A stretch of 13,823 bases of DNA from Nitriliruptoraceae bacterium (lineage in GTDB: Bacteria; Actinomycetota; Nitriliruptoria; Nitriliruptorales; Nitriliruptoraceae), in contig SKTG01000480.1 in assembly GCA_007118045.1 (NCBI GenBank), forward strand, positions 1 to 13,823. Reading direction: 5' to 3'. The notes beneath the pieces are model-generated. The model was not told where the DNA came from, did no database searches, and saw nothing but the letters and a program-made list of their open reading frames with translations. The number at the start of each line of letters is the position of its first letter. Positions within the stretch are counted from its first letter, which is position 1. Below, one piece after another: positions 1-6,629 of this stretch. The translations under genes and the position numbers were made by a program.

Positions 1-83
1 AGGGCGCGAGGGCGCACCGACGCGCCGAGGACCACACGGATCCGGGGTCCCGGGCCGCTCGGACGGTCGACCCAGCGCGGCAC
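1..83 (-). CDS. Possible start of a divergent gene, cut by the left edge
   Basis: A minus-strand frame opening with GTG at 83-81 stays open to the edge for 27 codons and begins MPRWVDRPSGPGPRIRVVLG. A TAGCCT -10-like box at 126-121 on the same strand would place a transcription start near 114. No Shine-Dalgarno sequence is visible and no family is recognisable from so few residues. In DNA this GC-rich a 27-codon open frame is expected by chance, so the call rests mostly on the divergent promoter arrangement. It may equally be non-coding. Confidence 0.2.
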   Translation of the reverse strand, partial: MPRWVDRPSGPGPRIRVVLGASVRPRA

Positions 84-120
84 CACGGCCAGGCCCGTCG
101 GCCGGGGTCGCGCCCGTCCG

Positions 121-146
121 AGGCTACCGGTCACGGCCCGTAGGCT
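121..146. promoter_or_regulatory. Back-to-back -10 boxes, divergent promoters
   Basis: On the plus strand TAGGCT at 141-146 lies 7 nt before the GTG start of the ABC-F gene, which predicts a leaderless or near-leaderless mRNA. On the minus strand TAGCCT at 126-121 would drive leftward transcription. Fourteen bases separate the two boxes. No recognisable -35 element precedes either one. TANNNT occurs by chance about once per few hundred bases at this GC content, so the spacing to the start codon is the main support. Confidence 0.45.
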
Positions 147-153
147 TCACGCC

Positions 154-1911
154 GTGCACCTGCTATCGGTCGACGGCGTGACGGCGTCCGTGGAGGGACG
201 GACCCTCTTCGCGGACGCCTCGTTCGGCCTGTCCTCCGACGACCGTGTCGGCGTGGTGGGCCCCAACGGCTCCGGCAAGACCACCCTGCTGCGCATCCTC
301 GTCGGCGATCGCGCGCCGGACGGAGGCAGCATCGTCGCGCGCTCCGGCTTGCGCGTCGGGTGGCTCGCCCAGGATCCGAGCCTGCCGGCCGCGCCGGCGC
401 TCGACGTCGTGCTCGACGGCGACCCGATGGCCGAGGCGCACGAAGCCGAGGCCCTGCTCGAACGCGTGGGCGTGGCGCCCGACCACCCGACCGACCGGGC
501 GTCGGGGGGCCAACGACGCCGCATCGCGCTGGCGCGCACGTTGCTCGCCCCCTCGGACCTGCTGGTGCTCGACGAGCCGACGAACCACCTCGACGTGGAC
601 ACGATCGACTGGCTCGAGGAGCAGCTGCATCGCCGCACCAGCGGCCTCGTGATGGTCACACACGACCGCTACCTGCTGGACCGGGCGACCAACCGGATGC
701 TCGACCTCGCGCCGATCGGGCCGGACCGGCCGGCGGAGGTGATCTGGCACGAGGGCACCTACTCGTCCCTGCTGGAGGCGCGCGCGGCACGGGCAGCGGC
801 CCGGGACGAGGCCACCTCGCGTGCCCGCAGCCTGCTCACCAAGGAGGTGGCCTGGCTGCAGCGCCGCCCGAAGGCCCGCGGTACCAAGCCGAAGGCGCGC
901 GTCGAACAGGTCGCCGAGCTGGCACGGATGGCGCAGGCCGACCCGGAGACGCGTCCGTTGCAGCTCGGGACGGGCAGGACGCGGCTGGGTGACGACGTGC
1001 TCGAGGCCGAGGGCGTGTCCCTGCGGCGGGGCGATCACCTGGTCCTGGACCGGATCGACCTCGGCGTCGGTCCGGGCGAGAGGGTCGGGATCGTGGGGCC
1101 GAACGGGTCCGGCAAGACCACGCTGCTGGAGGTGCTCAGCGGTCGTCTCGTGCCCGACAGCGGGGAGGTCCGGCTTGGCCGCACCGTGCAGCTCGGGGTG
1201 TACGAGCAGGAGGCACGCGTCCCACCGACCGACGCGAGCGTGCTCGACACGGTCGTGAACGTCGCGCCGCACGTCCCGCTGGCCAACGGTGAGACCCTGC
1301 CGGCCTCGAGCCTCGCCGAGCGCTTCGGCTTCGACCCGCGGACCCAGCGCACCCCCGTGCGACTGCTCTCGGGAGGGGAACGGCGGCGGGTCGCGCTGCT
1401 GCACCTACTGGTCGCCGCACCGAACGTGCTGCTGCTCGACGAACCGACCAACGACCTCGACCTCGACACGCTCGCGATGCTCGAGGACCACCTCGACGGG
1501 TTCACCGGCACGCTGCTGGTCGCCTCACACGACCGGTACGTCCTCGACCGCCTCACGGACCGCACGATCGGGATCGAACACGGCCGGATCAGCGAGCACC
1601 TGGACTGGGCGAGCTACCGGGAGGCGCGGCGGCGCGACCGCGACGCTGCGGCGGCGCGGCGGCGCGCGCAGCCGACGCCCACGTCCGTCTCCGCCGAACG
1701 GAACAAGCAGCGCCAAGCCGACCGCAAACGGGCGCGCACGCTGGAGCAGCGGCTCGAACGGCTCACCGAGCGGCGGGAGCAGCTCCACGCCGCGATGGCC
1801 GACGTCGCCGCGGCACCCGACCGGCTCATCGCCCTGCAGGCCGAGCTGCGCGACGTGGACGCGGAGCTGCGCGAGGTCGAGGACACCTGGCTCGAACTCA
1901 CGGTCGACTGA
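154..1911 (+). CDS. uup: ABC-F family ATPase, Uup-like
   Basis: A soluble tandem-ATPase of the ABC-F class, which lacks membrane segments; members act on the ribosome and Uup-type members also affect DNA/transposon stability. The 585 residues contain two complete nucleotide-binding domains. Domain 1 has Walker A GPNGSGKT (36-43), signature SGGQ (117-120), Walker B ending LVLDEPTNHLD (137-147) and switch His (TH, 169-170). Domain 2 has Walker A 315-322, LSGGER (405-410), LLLDEPTNDLD (427-436) and SHD (458-460). The inter-domain linker (about 205-265) holds the basic stretch LQRRPKARGTKPKAR, resembling the Uup-type P-site interaction motif. Residues about 515-580 form an Arg/Glu-rich coiled coil like the Uup C-terminal domain. 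The GTG start at 154 has no Shine-Dalgarno but sits 7 nt after a -10 box. Assignment to ABC-F is secure; Uup rather than EttA or an antibiotic-protection member is inferred from linker and tail. Confidence 0.93.
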   Translation: MHLLSVDGVTASVEGRTLFADASFGLSSDDRVGVVGPNGSGKTTLLRILVGDRAPDGGSIVARSGLRVGWLAQDPSLPAAPALDVVLDGDPMAEAHEAEALLERVGVAPDHPTDRASGGQRRRIALARTLLAPSDLLVLDEPTNHLDVDTIDWLEEQLHRRTSGLVMVTHDRYLLDRATNRMLDLAPIGPDRPAEVIWHEGTYSSLLEARAARAAARDEATSRARSLLTKEVAWLQRRPKARGTKPKARVEQVAELARMAQADPETRPLQLGTGRTRLGDDVLEAEGVSLRRGDHLVLDRIDLGVGPGERVGIVGPNGSGKTTLLEVLSGRLVPDSGEVRLGRTVQLGVYEQEARVPPTDASVLDTVVNVAPHVPLANGETLPASSLAERFGFDPRTQRTPVRLLSGGERRRVALLHLLVAAPNVLLLDEPTNDLDLDTLAMLEDHLDGFTGTLLVASHDRYVLDRLTDRTIGIEHGRISEHLDWASYREARRRDRDAAAARRRAQPTPTSVSAERNKQRQADRKRARTLEQRLERLTERREQLHAAMADVAAAPDRLIALQAELRDVDAELREVEDTWLELTVD

Positions 1912-1934
1912 TCCCACCGGGCCGTGGCCGCCGT

Positions 1935-1957
1935 CCGACCGGTCGGCTCGCTACCGT
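1935..1957 (+). promoter_or_regulatory. Palindrome beside a candidate -10 box upstream of the sigma gene
   Basis: In the 112-bp gap between the ABC-F and sigma genes lies a perfect 12-bp palindrome, CCGACCGGTCGG (1935-1946). Five bases later comes TACCGT (1952-1957), a TANNNT-type -10 candidate, giving a leader of about 60 nt before the sigma start at 2024. The palindrome would lie between -10 and -35 and could be an operator or simply a GC-rich coincidence. No terminator for the ABC-F gene is evident here, so read-through into the sigma gene is possible. Confidence 0.25.
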
Positions 1958-2023
1958 GCGCCCGGGACAGCCGGAGGTTCCGGGTGGTGCGGGCCACTCG
2001 TGGAACACCGGGGGAGGTCACGG

Positions 2024-3166
2024 GTGACCATCGAGACGCAGGTCGAACGCCGGGGGCTCGCTGAGCTGCTCGGACGCGGGACGGAGCGCGGTTACGTGCT
2101 GCGCTCCGAGATCGACGAGCTCCCTGACGCGCTCGACGACGCGGCCTCCTGGCACGAGGAGGTCGTGGCCCTGGCCCGGGACCGGGGTGTCGAGGTGGTC
2201 GACGACCTCGGTGACGACGAGGTGACGGTCCCCGAGGCCTCCGCGTTGCCCTCGACCACCGACGGCGTCCGCCAGTACCTCAACGCCATCGGCCGCGTGG
2301 AGCTGCTCACAGCCGAGGAGGAGGTCGACCTGGCGAAGCGCTACCACGCCGGGGTGGCGGCCAGGCAACGGCTCGACGCCGGGCGTCGGCCCCCCAAGGA
2401 GACCGCGCAGCTGCGGCGGCTGGTGACCGAGGGCACACGCGCGCAGGAACGGCTGGTGACGGCCAACCTCCGCCTCGTCGTCTCGATCGCCCGGCGCTAC
2501 CTCGGTCGTGGCCTCTCCCTGCTCGAGCTGGTGCAGGAGGGCAACCTGGGACTGATGCGGGGGGTCGAGAAGTTCGACCACACCCGCGGCTACAAGTTCT
2601 CGACCTACGCCACGTGGTGGATCCGCCAGGCACTGACGCGCGGGACCGCCAACAAGGCCCGGGCGGTGCGCCTACCGGTGCACGTCCACGAGCTCGTCGC
2701 CAAGGTCCGGCGGGTGGAGTTCGAGCTGCTGCAGGTGCTCGGTCGCGACCCCTCGGACGACGAGGTGGCCGACACCCTCGGCATCACCCGTGAGCGGCTC
2801 GGCGAGCTGCGCATGGCGGGGCGCGAGGTCACCTCCCTGGACCGTACGGTCGGCGAGGACGGTGACACCACGCTCGGCGAGCTGGTGCGCGACGACGAGG
2901 CACCCGACCCGCAACGGTGCGCGGAGACCGAGCTCGCACGAACGGAGCTGAGCGCCACGCTCGCGGGACTGCACGAACGTGAACGTGGGGTGATGGAGCT
3001 GCGCTACGGCCTGTCGGGTGCCGACCCTCTGACCCTCGAGGAGATCGGTGAGCTGTACGGGGTCACCCGGGAGCGCATCCGCCAGATCGAGAAGACGGTC
3101 ATCGCCAAGCTGCGTCACCCCTCGCACGCTCGCCGGCTGGCCGACTTCGGTCGCGACACCCGCTGA
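2024..3166 (+). CDS. RNA polymerase sigma-70 factor, primary type (group 1/2)
   Basis: Promoter-recognition subunit of RNA polymerase. All regions of a primary-type sigma are present in 380 residues. A region 1.1-like segment occupies about 11-60 (RGTERGYVLRSEIDELPDAL). Region 1.2 begins at DGVRQYLNAIGRVELLTAEEE (80-100). A short charged spacer (about 111-140) precedes region 2 with ANLRLVVSIARRYLGRG (147-163), VEKFDHTRGYKFSTYATWWI (181-200) and RQAL. Region 3 spans about 218-290. Region 4 ends with the helix-turn-helix GVTRERIRQIEKTVIAKLRH (346-365). GTG 2024 was chosen because GGAGGT at 2013-2018 is 5 nt upstream and region 1.1 follows at once. The open frame extends far upstream, but only in the wrong phase over the ABC-F gene. 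A second sigma of the same class lies at the right edge, so I cannot say which is the essential housekeeping factor; this one may be an HrdB- or SigB-like paralogue. Confidence 0.93.
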   Translation: MTIETQVERRGLAELLGRGTERGYVLRSEIDELPDALDDAASWHEEVVALARDRGVEVVDDLGDDEVTVPEASALPSTTDGVRQYLNAIGRVELLTAEEEVDLAKRYHAGVAARQRLDAGRRPPKETAQLRRLVTEGTRAQERLVTANLRLVVSIARRYLGRGLSLLELVQEGNLGLMRGVEKFDHTRGYKFSTYATWWIRQALTRGTANKARAVRLPVHVHELVAKVRRVEFELLQVLGRDPSDDEVADTLGITRERLGELRMAGREVTSLDRTVGEDGDTTLGELVRDDEAPDPQRCAETELARTELSATLAGLHERERGVMELRYGLSGADPLTLEEIGELYGVTRERIRQIEKTVIAKLRHPSHARRLADFGRDTR

Positions 3167-3262
3167 GCCGCCGACGGGGTCCGGCCGGGACGCCCGCTGA
3201 GCCCCTGGCCGGATCCGTTCGCGACCACCGTTGAGCCCGCCGTCCAGGCCGGTCGCGACGGG
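3127..3262. repeat. Degenerate 34-bp tandem repeat across the sigma stop codon
   Basis: Units start at 3127, 3161, 3195 and 3229, exactly 34 bp apart. The last three open with CGCTGAGCC, CGCTGAGCC and CGTTGAGCC. Three of the four carry TCGCGAC near the end (3151-3157, 3219-3225 and 3250-3256, by eye). The first unit is inside the sigma coding region and the second contains its TGA stop. Units diverge at many internal positions. This repeat occupies much of the 211-bp gap (3167-3377) before the transglycosylase gene; in the rest of the gap I see no convincing promoter or terminator. Confidence 0.6.
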
Positions 3263-3377
3263 CACGAGCGGATACGGGCGCTCGGCGCGTGTCCCGCTCC
3301 AGTGGCGGCCCGGACGTGCCGATACCGAGGCAACCGCCCCCGCGGGTGCTCCACTCTCTCCCGAACATCCGAGGTCG

Positions 3378-4889
3378 ATGGTGCCGGTTCGCTCCCACCG
3401 GCGCGCGGCGAGCAGGTTGCTCGTCGCTCTGTCGGCCGCAGCCCTCGGGGGCGGTGCTCTCCCTGGTCCGGCTCAGGCGGTCCCGGTCGCTGCGGCGACC
3501 GGGCCGCCGGCCGCGACGAGCGTCGCCGAGGAACCCTCGAGCACCGAGGAACGGCTCCGTCACGAACGCGAGGAGCTGGACACCAGCGCCGCCGAGCTCG
3601 ACGAGCTCCGGGCCGCCGTGCGACGCGTGGACGACGAGGTGGTCGCCCTCGACGGGGACCTGCGCGAGGCCAGCACGTCGCTGGCCGACGTGTCCGAGGA
3701 GCTGACCGAGGCGCGGGCCGAGCACGAGGCGGCGCTCCAGGAGGCGAGCGACGCTCGAGCGACGCTCGCCGCCGTCGACGAGGACCTCGACGCCGCCCTC
3801 GCCGGTTGGCGAACCAACCGCGAGCAGCTCGCATCCAGGGCGCGGCACACCTACAAACACGGCGGGGGGGCCTCGCAGGACGTGCTCGTCCGGGGCGTCG
3901 TGGCGGCGGACGACTGGCACGAGGTGGCGGTGACGCTGGAGACCGTGGTCCGTCTCATCGAGGCGGACGCCGAGTTGGTGGCCGGCGATGCCGAAGCCAG
4001 CCGCCGTACCGCCGATCTGCGCGAACGGGCCACCGACGCGCGCGAGCGGGCGGACGACGGGGTCCGCACCACCGCTCGTCAGGCCCGCCGTGTCGAGGAA
4101 CTCGTGACCGAGCGTCGGGACCTGGTGGCGGAGGTGACCACGGCGACCGAGCGCCGCCGGACGATCCTCACCGAACTCGAGGACGACGCCGACGCGAGGG
4201 CCGTGCTGGTGGCCGACCTCGGATCGACGGTGGCCGAGCTCGAGCGCGCCGCGGAGGCGGAGGCGGAGGCCCGCGAGGAGGAAGCCGAGCGACGGGCCCG
4301 CGAACTACGGGCCCGCGGACGAGCGGAAGCGCGCGACGACACCTCGTTCGACCGGGGAGGGAGCGAGGAGGATGCGGCCACGGCCGGAGGTAGGAGCCCG
4401 GTCGGCGGCGGATCGACCGGCTCGACGCGCCCGACCATGCCGTCCGTGCAGGTGGATCTCGATCGCTTCGGCGCTCCTCCCGCATGGGCGCACGGGCTCG
4501 GCAGCGAGGGCCGCACCTGGTCGGCGGCGATCGAGGCGACCGCACGCCGGCACGGGATCGATCCGCGGCTGCTGGCCTCCCTGATCTGGGTGGAGTCGGG
4601 CTTCGACCCCACGACCGTCTCCCCCGCCGGTGCGCTGGGTCTGTCACAGTTGATGCCCGCGACCGCCCGTGGGCTGGGTGTCGACCCGTACGACCCCCTG
4701 CAGAACCTCGAGGGGGGTGCCCGCTACCTGAGGAGCCAGCTGGACCGCTTCGGCCGGATCGACCTCGCCCTCGCGGCCTACAACGCGGGGCCGGGACGCG
4801 TGGCGGCTGCCAAGGGTGTCCCCGACCTCGTCGAGACCCAGCTCTACGTCACCCGCGTCCTGGACCGCTACCAGCGCCTCGGCGGCTGA
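3378..4889 (+). CDS. Secreted coiled-coil lytic transglycosylase (SLT/GH23)
   Basis: Predicted cell-wall enzyme that cleaves the MurNAc-GlcNAc bond of peptidoglycan. An N-terminal Sec signal (basic MVPVRSHRRAASR, hydrophobic core, cleavage probably after AQA at 32-34) leads to a long Ala/Glu/Arg coiled coil (about 52-320). Within it LASRARHTYKHGGG (151-164) and the following QDVLVRG resemble the hinge of PcsB/CwlO/RipC-type hydrolases. A flexible Gly/Ser/Thr linker (about 325-355) precedes the SLT domain (about 380-500). That domain has the catalytic Glu406 in IWVESGFD, then SPAGALGLSQLMPATA (415-430) and AAYNAGPGRV (466-475). The 503-residue length fits a two-domain hydrolase. ATG 3378 starts the signal peptide; GTG 3381 is equally possible and better spaced from GAGGT at 3371-3375. 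PcsB-like coiled coils are known to bind FtsX, so FtsEX control is a plausible inference. The usual partner domain is CHAP or NlpC/P60, not SLT. Confidence 0.9.
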   Translation: MVPVRSHRRAASRLLVALSAAALGGGALPGPAQAVPVAAATGPPAATSVAEEPSSTEERLRHEREELDTSAAELDELRAAVRRVDDEVVALDGDLREASTSLADVSEELTEARAEHEAALQEASDARATLAAVDEDLDAALAGWRTNREQLASRARHTYKHGGGASQDVLVRGVVAADDWHEVAVTLETVVRLIEADAELVAGDAEASRRTADLRERATDARERADDGVRTTARQARRVEELVTERRDLVAEVTTATERRRTILTELEDDADARAVLVADLGSTVAELERAAEAEAEAREEEAERRARELRARGRAEARDDTSFDRGGSEEDAATAGGRSPVGGGSTGSTRPTMPSVQVDLDRFGAPPAWAHGLGSEGRTWSAAIEATARRHGIDPRLLASLIWVESGFDPTTVSPAGALGLSQLMPATARGLGVDPYDPLQNLEGGARYLRSQLDRFGRIDLALAAYNAGPGRVAAAKGVPDLVETQLYVTRVLDRYQRLGG

Positions 4890-4926
4890 CCACGGACGGA
4901 GCATGCGGGTCGGCCTCCCTGACCGC

Positions 4927-5094
4927 TCACACGACCCGTCCGCCGGCCCGCCAGTACTGCCCGGCCGCCCGGTCGAGCAGCCCTTCGTCGACCAGCGCGC
5001 GCCGCAGCGTGGCGTGGTCGGCGTGGAAGCGGTGGAGCCGCTCGTTGACCTCGGGTTCGGGGTAGCGCAGCCTCCCGGGCAGCACCGTGCACAC
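4927..5094 (-). CDS. Short DUF2087-like protein, possibly N-terminally truncated
   Basis: A 55-residue minus-strand frame opens with GTG at 5094-5092 and ends at TGA 4929-4927. The residues RYPEPEVNERLHRFHADHAT, then LRRALVDEGLLDR and QYWR, match the core pattern I know for DUF2087 (Y-x-E-x-EVN, H-D-x-A-x-LRR-x-L-V-x-x-G-L-L-x-R, Y-W-R). Members usually have an extra N-terminal helix-rich half and total about 80-90 residues or more; here that half is missing and its place is taken by the duplicated promoter region of the transporter gene. The gene may be a degraded remnant or a genuine minimal form. No Shine-Dalgarno or clear -10 is seen upstream. It converges with the transglycosylase gene across a 37-bp gap. 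DUF2087 proteins are often linked to regulatory functions, but the role here is unknown. Confidence 0.6.
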   Translation of the reverse strand: MCTVLPGRLRYPEPEVNERLHRFHADHATLRRALVDEGLLDRAAGQYWRAGGRVV

Positions 5095-5158
5095 GCGTAG
5101 GCTCCCCCGGTCGCCTCCCCGGGCAGCACCGTGCACACGCGTAGGCTCGCCCCGGTCG
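5071..5158. repeat. Tandem duplication of a 43-45 bp promoter segment
   Basis: Copy 1 (5071-5113) and copy 2 (5114-5158) are nearly identical. Both read CCTCCC(C)GGGCAGCACC, then GTGCACACGCGTAGGCT, then CTCCCCCGGTCG or CTCGCCCCGGTCG. They differ by two one-base length changes. A third CCTCCCG follows at 5159. Each copy carries one TAGGCT box, so the duplication doubles a promoter-like element upstream of the EamA gene. The left copy also contains the start of the minus-strand DUF2087 frame. Because the offset is 44 bp, the same start codon in copy 2 is out of frame. Confidence 0.85.
5098..5147 (+). promoter_or_regulatory. Two tandem -10 boxes before the EamA gene
   Basis: TAGGCT occurs at 5098-5103 and again at 5142-5147, one per repeat copy, 44 bp apart. 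The second would start RNA near 5154 and give a leader of about 20 nt that holds a good Shine-Dalgarno, GAGGT at 5167-5171. The first would give a leader of about 65 nt. The hexamer is identical to that in front of the ABC-F gene. No -35 element is apparent. Confidence 0.45.
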
Positions 5159-5175
5159 CCTCCCGTGAGGTCCCC

Positions 5176-6135
5176 GTGCCGCCCCTTCCCCGGCCTGCTG
5201 TCGCCCTCGGCCTCGTGGTTGGCGTCGTCGCGGTCTCCACCTCGGCGATCCTGTCGCGGTTGGCGATGGGGGACGAGCCCGGTGTCGTTGCCAGCGCGCC
5301 CGGGGCGGCTTCGGCCCTCGCGGTGGCGTTCTGGCGGACCGCTCTGGGTGCCGCGGCGCTCGCCCCCCTGGGTCTGCGGGCGCACCGCCGCTCGCCCGTC
5401 CGACTGACGCCCGCGCGCCATCGCCAGCTCGCGGCCTCCGGCGTGGCGCTCGGCCTGCACTTCGGGCTCTTCCAGGGGGCGCTGGCGCTGACCACCGTCG
5501 CGTCCGCCGTCACCATGGCGACGATGTCGCCGATCTTCGTCGCCCTGGGCGGCTGGTGGTTCCTCCGCGAGCCGAGCGACCGTCGCACCTGGATCGGCAT
5601 GGTCGTCACGATCGCTGGTGCGGTCACCATCGGACTCGGTGACCTGACCGGTGCGGAGCACGGCCCGTCGGCGCTCCTCGGCGACGTGATGGCCTTCGGC
5701 AGCGCGTTGGCGATCACGGCCTACCTGCTGATCGGGCGCGTCGCGCGACGCGACACCCCGGCGACCACGTACTCGTCCATCGTCTTCGGCTGGGCGGCGC
5801 TGTCGCTGCTGCCGCTCTGCCTGCTGACCGGTGTCGACCTGTTCGGCTTCTCCCCCGGGGTGTGGCTCGCGATCGGGTTCCTGGTCCTCGGGCCGCAACT
5901 GCTCGGCCACGCGGTCTTCAACGTCCTGCTCTCGACGATCCCCGCGACCCTCGTCTCGATCGTGGTGCTCAGCGAACCGGTCGGTGCCGGGATCCTGGCG
6001 TGGCTGCTACTGGCGGAGCTGCCCAGCCCACTGTTCGCGTTGGGGGCGCCCCTGGTGCTGGTCGGCGTCGCGATCGCGACGGTGCGGCGCCGGGTCCAGG
6101 TGCCGGCCGACGAGGTGATCGGACCCGAGCGCTGA
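5176..6135 (+). CDS. EamA/DMT-superfamily membrane transporter
   Basis: Integral membrane protein of 319 residues, the normal length for a ten-helix drug/metabolite transporter with two EamA repeats. Hydrophobic helices begin at VALGLVVGVVAVSTSAI and continue to FALGAPLVLVGVAIATV near the C-terminus. Characteristic features are a substrate-side FWRTALGA in the first repeat, ALTTVASAVTMATMSPIFVA before the internal junction, then FLREPSDRRTWIGM, and SEPVGAGILAWLLLAE in the second repeat. GTG 5176 is preferred because GAGGT lies 4 nt upstream and the first helix follows within ten residues. A longer form from GTG 5131 would need transcription from the upstream promoter copy. The substrate cannot be deduced; amino acids, metabolites or toxic compounds are all known in the family. 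The downstream gene is convergent across a 20-bp gap holding a hairpin. Confidence 0.9.
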   Translation: MPPLPRPAVALGLVVGVVAVSTSAILSRLAMGDEPGVVASAPGAASALAVAFWRTALGAAALAPLGLRAHRRSPVRLTPARHRQLAASGVALGLHFGLFQGALALTTVASAVTMATMSPIFVALGGWWFLREPSDRRTWIGMVVTIAGAVTIGLGDLTGAEHGPSALLGDVMAFGSALAITAYLLIGRVARRDTPATTYSSIVFGWAALSLLPLCLLTGVDLFGFSPGVWLAIGFLVLGPQLLGHAVFNVLLSTIPATLVSIVVLSEPVGAGILAWLLLAELPSPLFALGAPLVLVGVAIATVRRRVQVPADEVIGPER

Positions 6136-6154
6136 GGTCACCCTGCGGTGACTC
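6136..6154. terminator. Bidirectional hairpin between convergent genes
   Basis: The perfect inverted repeat GTCACC-CTGC-GGTGAC (6137-6152) sits between the TGA of the EamA gene and the stop of the 157-aa gene on the other strand. Flanking GA and TC extend the stem with one bulged G. There is no T-tract on either side, so it would be a U-less hairpin terminator, common in GC-rich actinobacteria. Confidence 0.55.
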
Positions 6155-6155
6155 G

Positions 6156-6629
6156 TCAGAAGATCAGCGGCAGGCTCGGTCGTTCCTCGACGACCCCGAC
6201 GATGGCGCCGAGGACGGCGCCCGCGCGGGCATGCTCGTCGACCGCCGCCGCGAGCTCGCGCGGGGCGAGCTCCGGGTCGTCGAGCCCGTCGGTCAGCGCG
6301 ACCAGCATCGTCCCGCGCAGGCGGCGAGCGGCCTCCAGCCAGTCCGGGTCGAGCCCGTGCCTGGGTGCGCGCAGCAACGTGTCGTCGCGCTCGTCGACCA
6401 GGCGCAGCTCCTCGCCCTCGAGCACGAACCCGACCTTGGCTCCCTTGGGGAGGTCGTGTCCGAGGAAGCCCGGGAGGGAGCCGAGCCCCGCGGCGGTCAG
6501 CGCCTCGCGCAGCCGCTCCTCACGCTGCCCACCGGAGCCGATGAGCACGAGCAGCAGGGGCAGCCCGCCGGCGAGCAGGGTGCGGACACCCACCCCGTCC
6601 GACCGGTCGGTGCGGACCGGCGCGTTCAT
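6156..6629 (-). CDS. Unrecognised 157-aa protein coupled to the SDR gene
   Basis: I do not recognise this family. The ATG at 6629-6627 overlaps the TGA of the upstream dehydrogenase as ATGA, which implies translational coupling and real coding. The 157 residues open with a short polar stretch, then a hydrophobic run TLLAGGLPLLLVLIGSGG (18-34). This could be a buried strand-helix or a weak signal/anchor. A charged, mostly soluble region follows (HDLPKGAKVGFVLEGEELRL, 58-77; LRGTMLVALTDGLDDPELAP, 104-123), then a hydrophobic AGAVLGAIVGVVEE (136-149) and the end SLPLIF. The frame has the codon bias of its neighbours. The alternation of short strands and helices suggests a small alpha/beta fold, but no catalytic motif is evident. 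Upstream in-frame starts would overlap the dehydrogenase and are not favoured. Confidence 0.65.
   Translation of the reverse strand: MNAPVRTDRSDGVGVRTLLAGGLPLLLVLIGSGGQREERLREALTAAGLGSLPGFLGHDLPKGAKVGFVLEGEELRLVDERDDTLLRAPRHGLDPDWLEAARRLRGTMLVALTDGLDDPELAPRELAAAVDEHARAGAVLGAIVGVVEERPSLPLIF

Noticed and set aside
163..1404. Minus-strand open frame of about 410 codons opposite the ABC-F gene
   Set aside because: A mirror of the ABC-F codon pattern with no recognisable domain or start signal.
3167..3377. Possible c-di-AMP (ydaO-type) riboswitch upstream of the cell-wall hydrolase
   Set aside because: Such riboswitches often precede wall hydrolases in actinobacteria, but I could not find the conserved core elements; a covariance-model search would be decisive.
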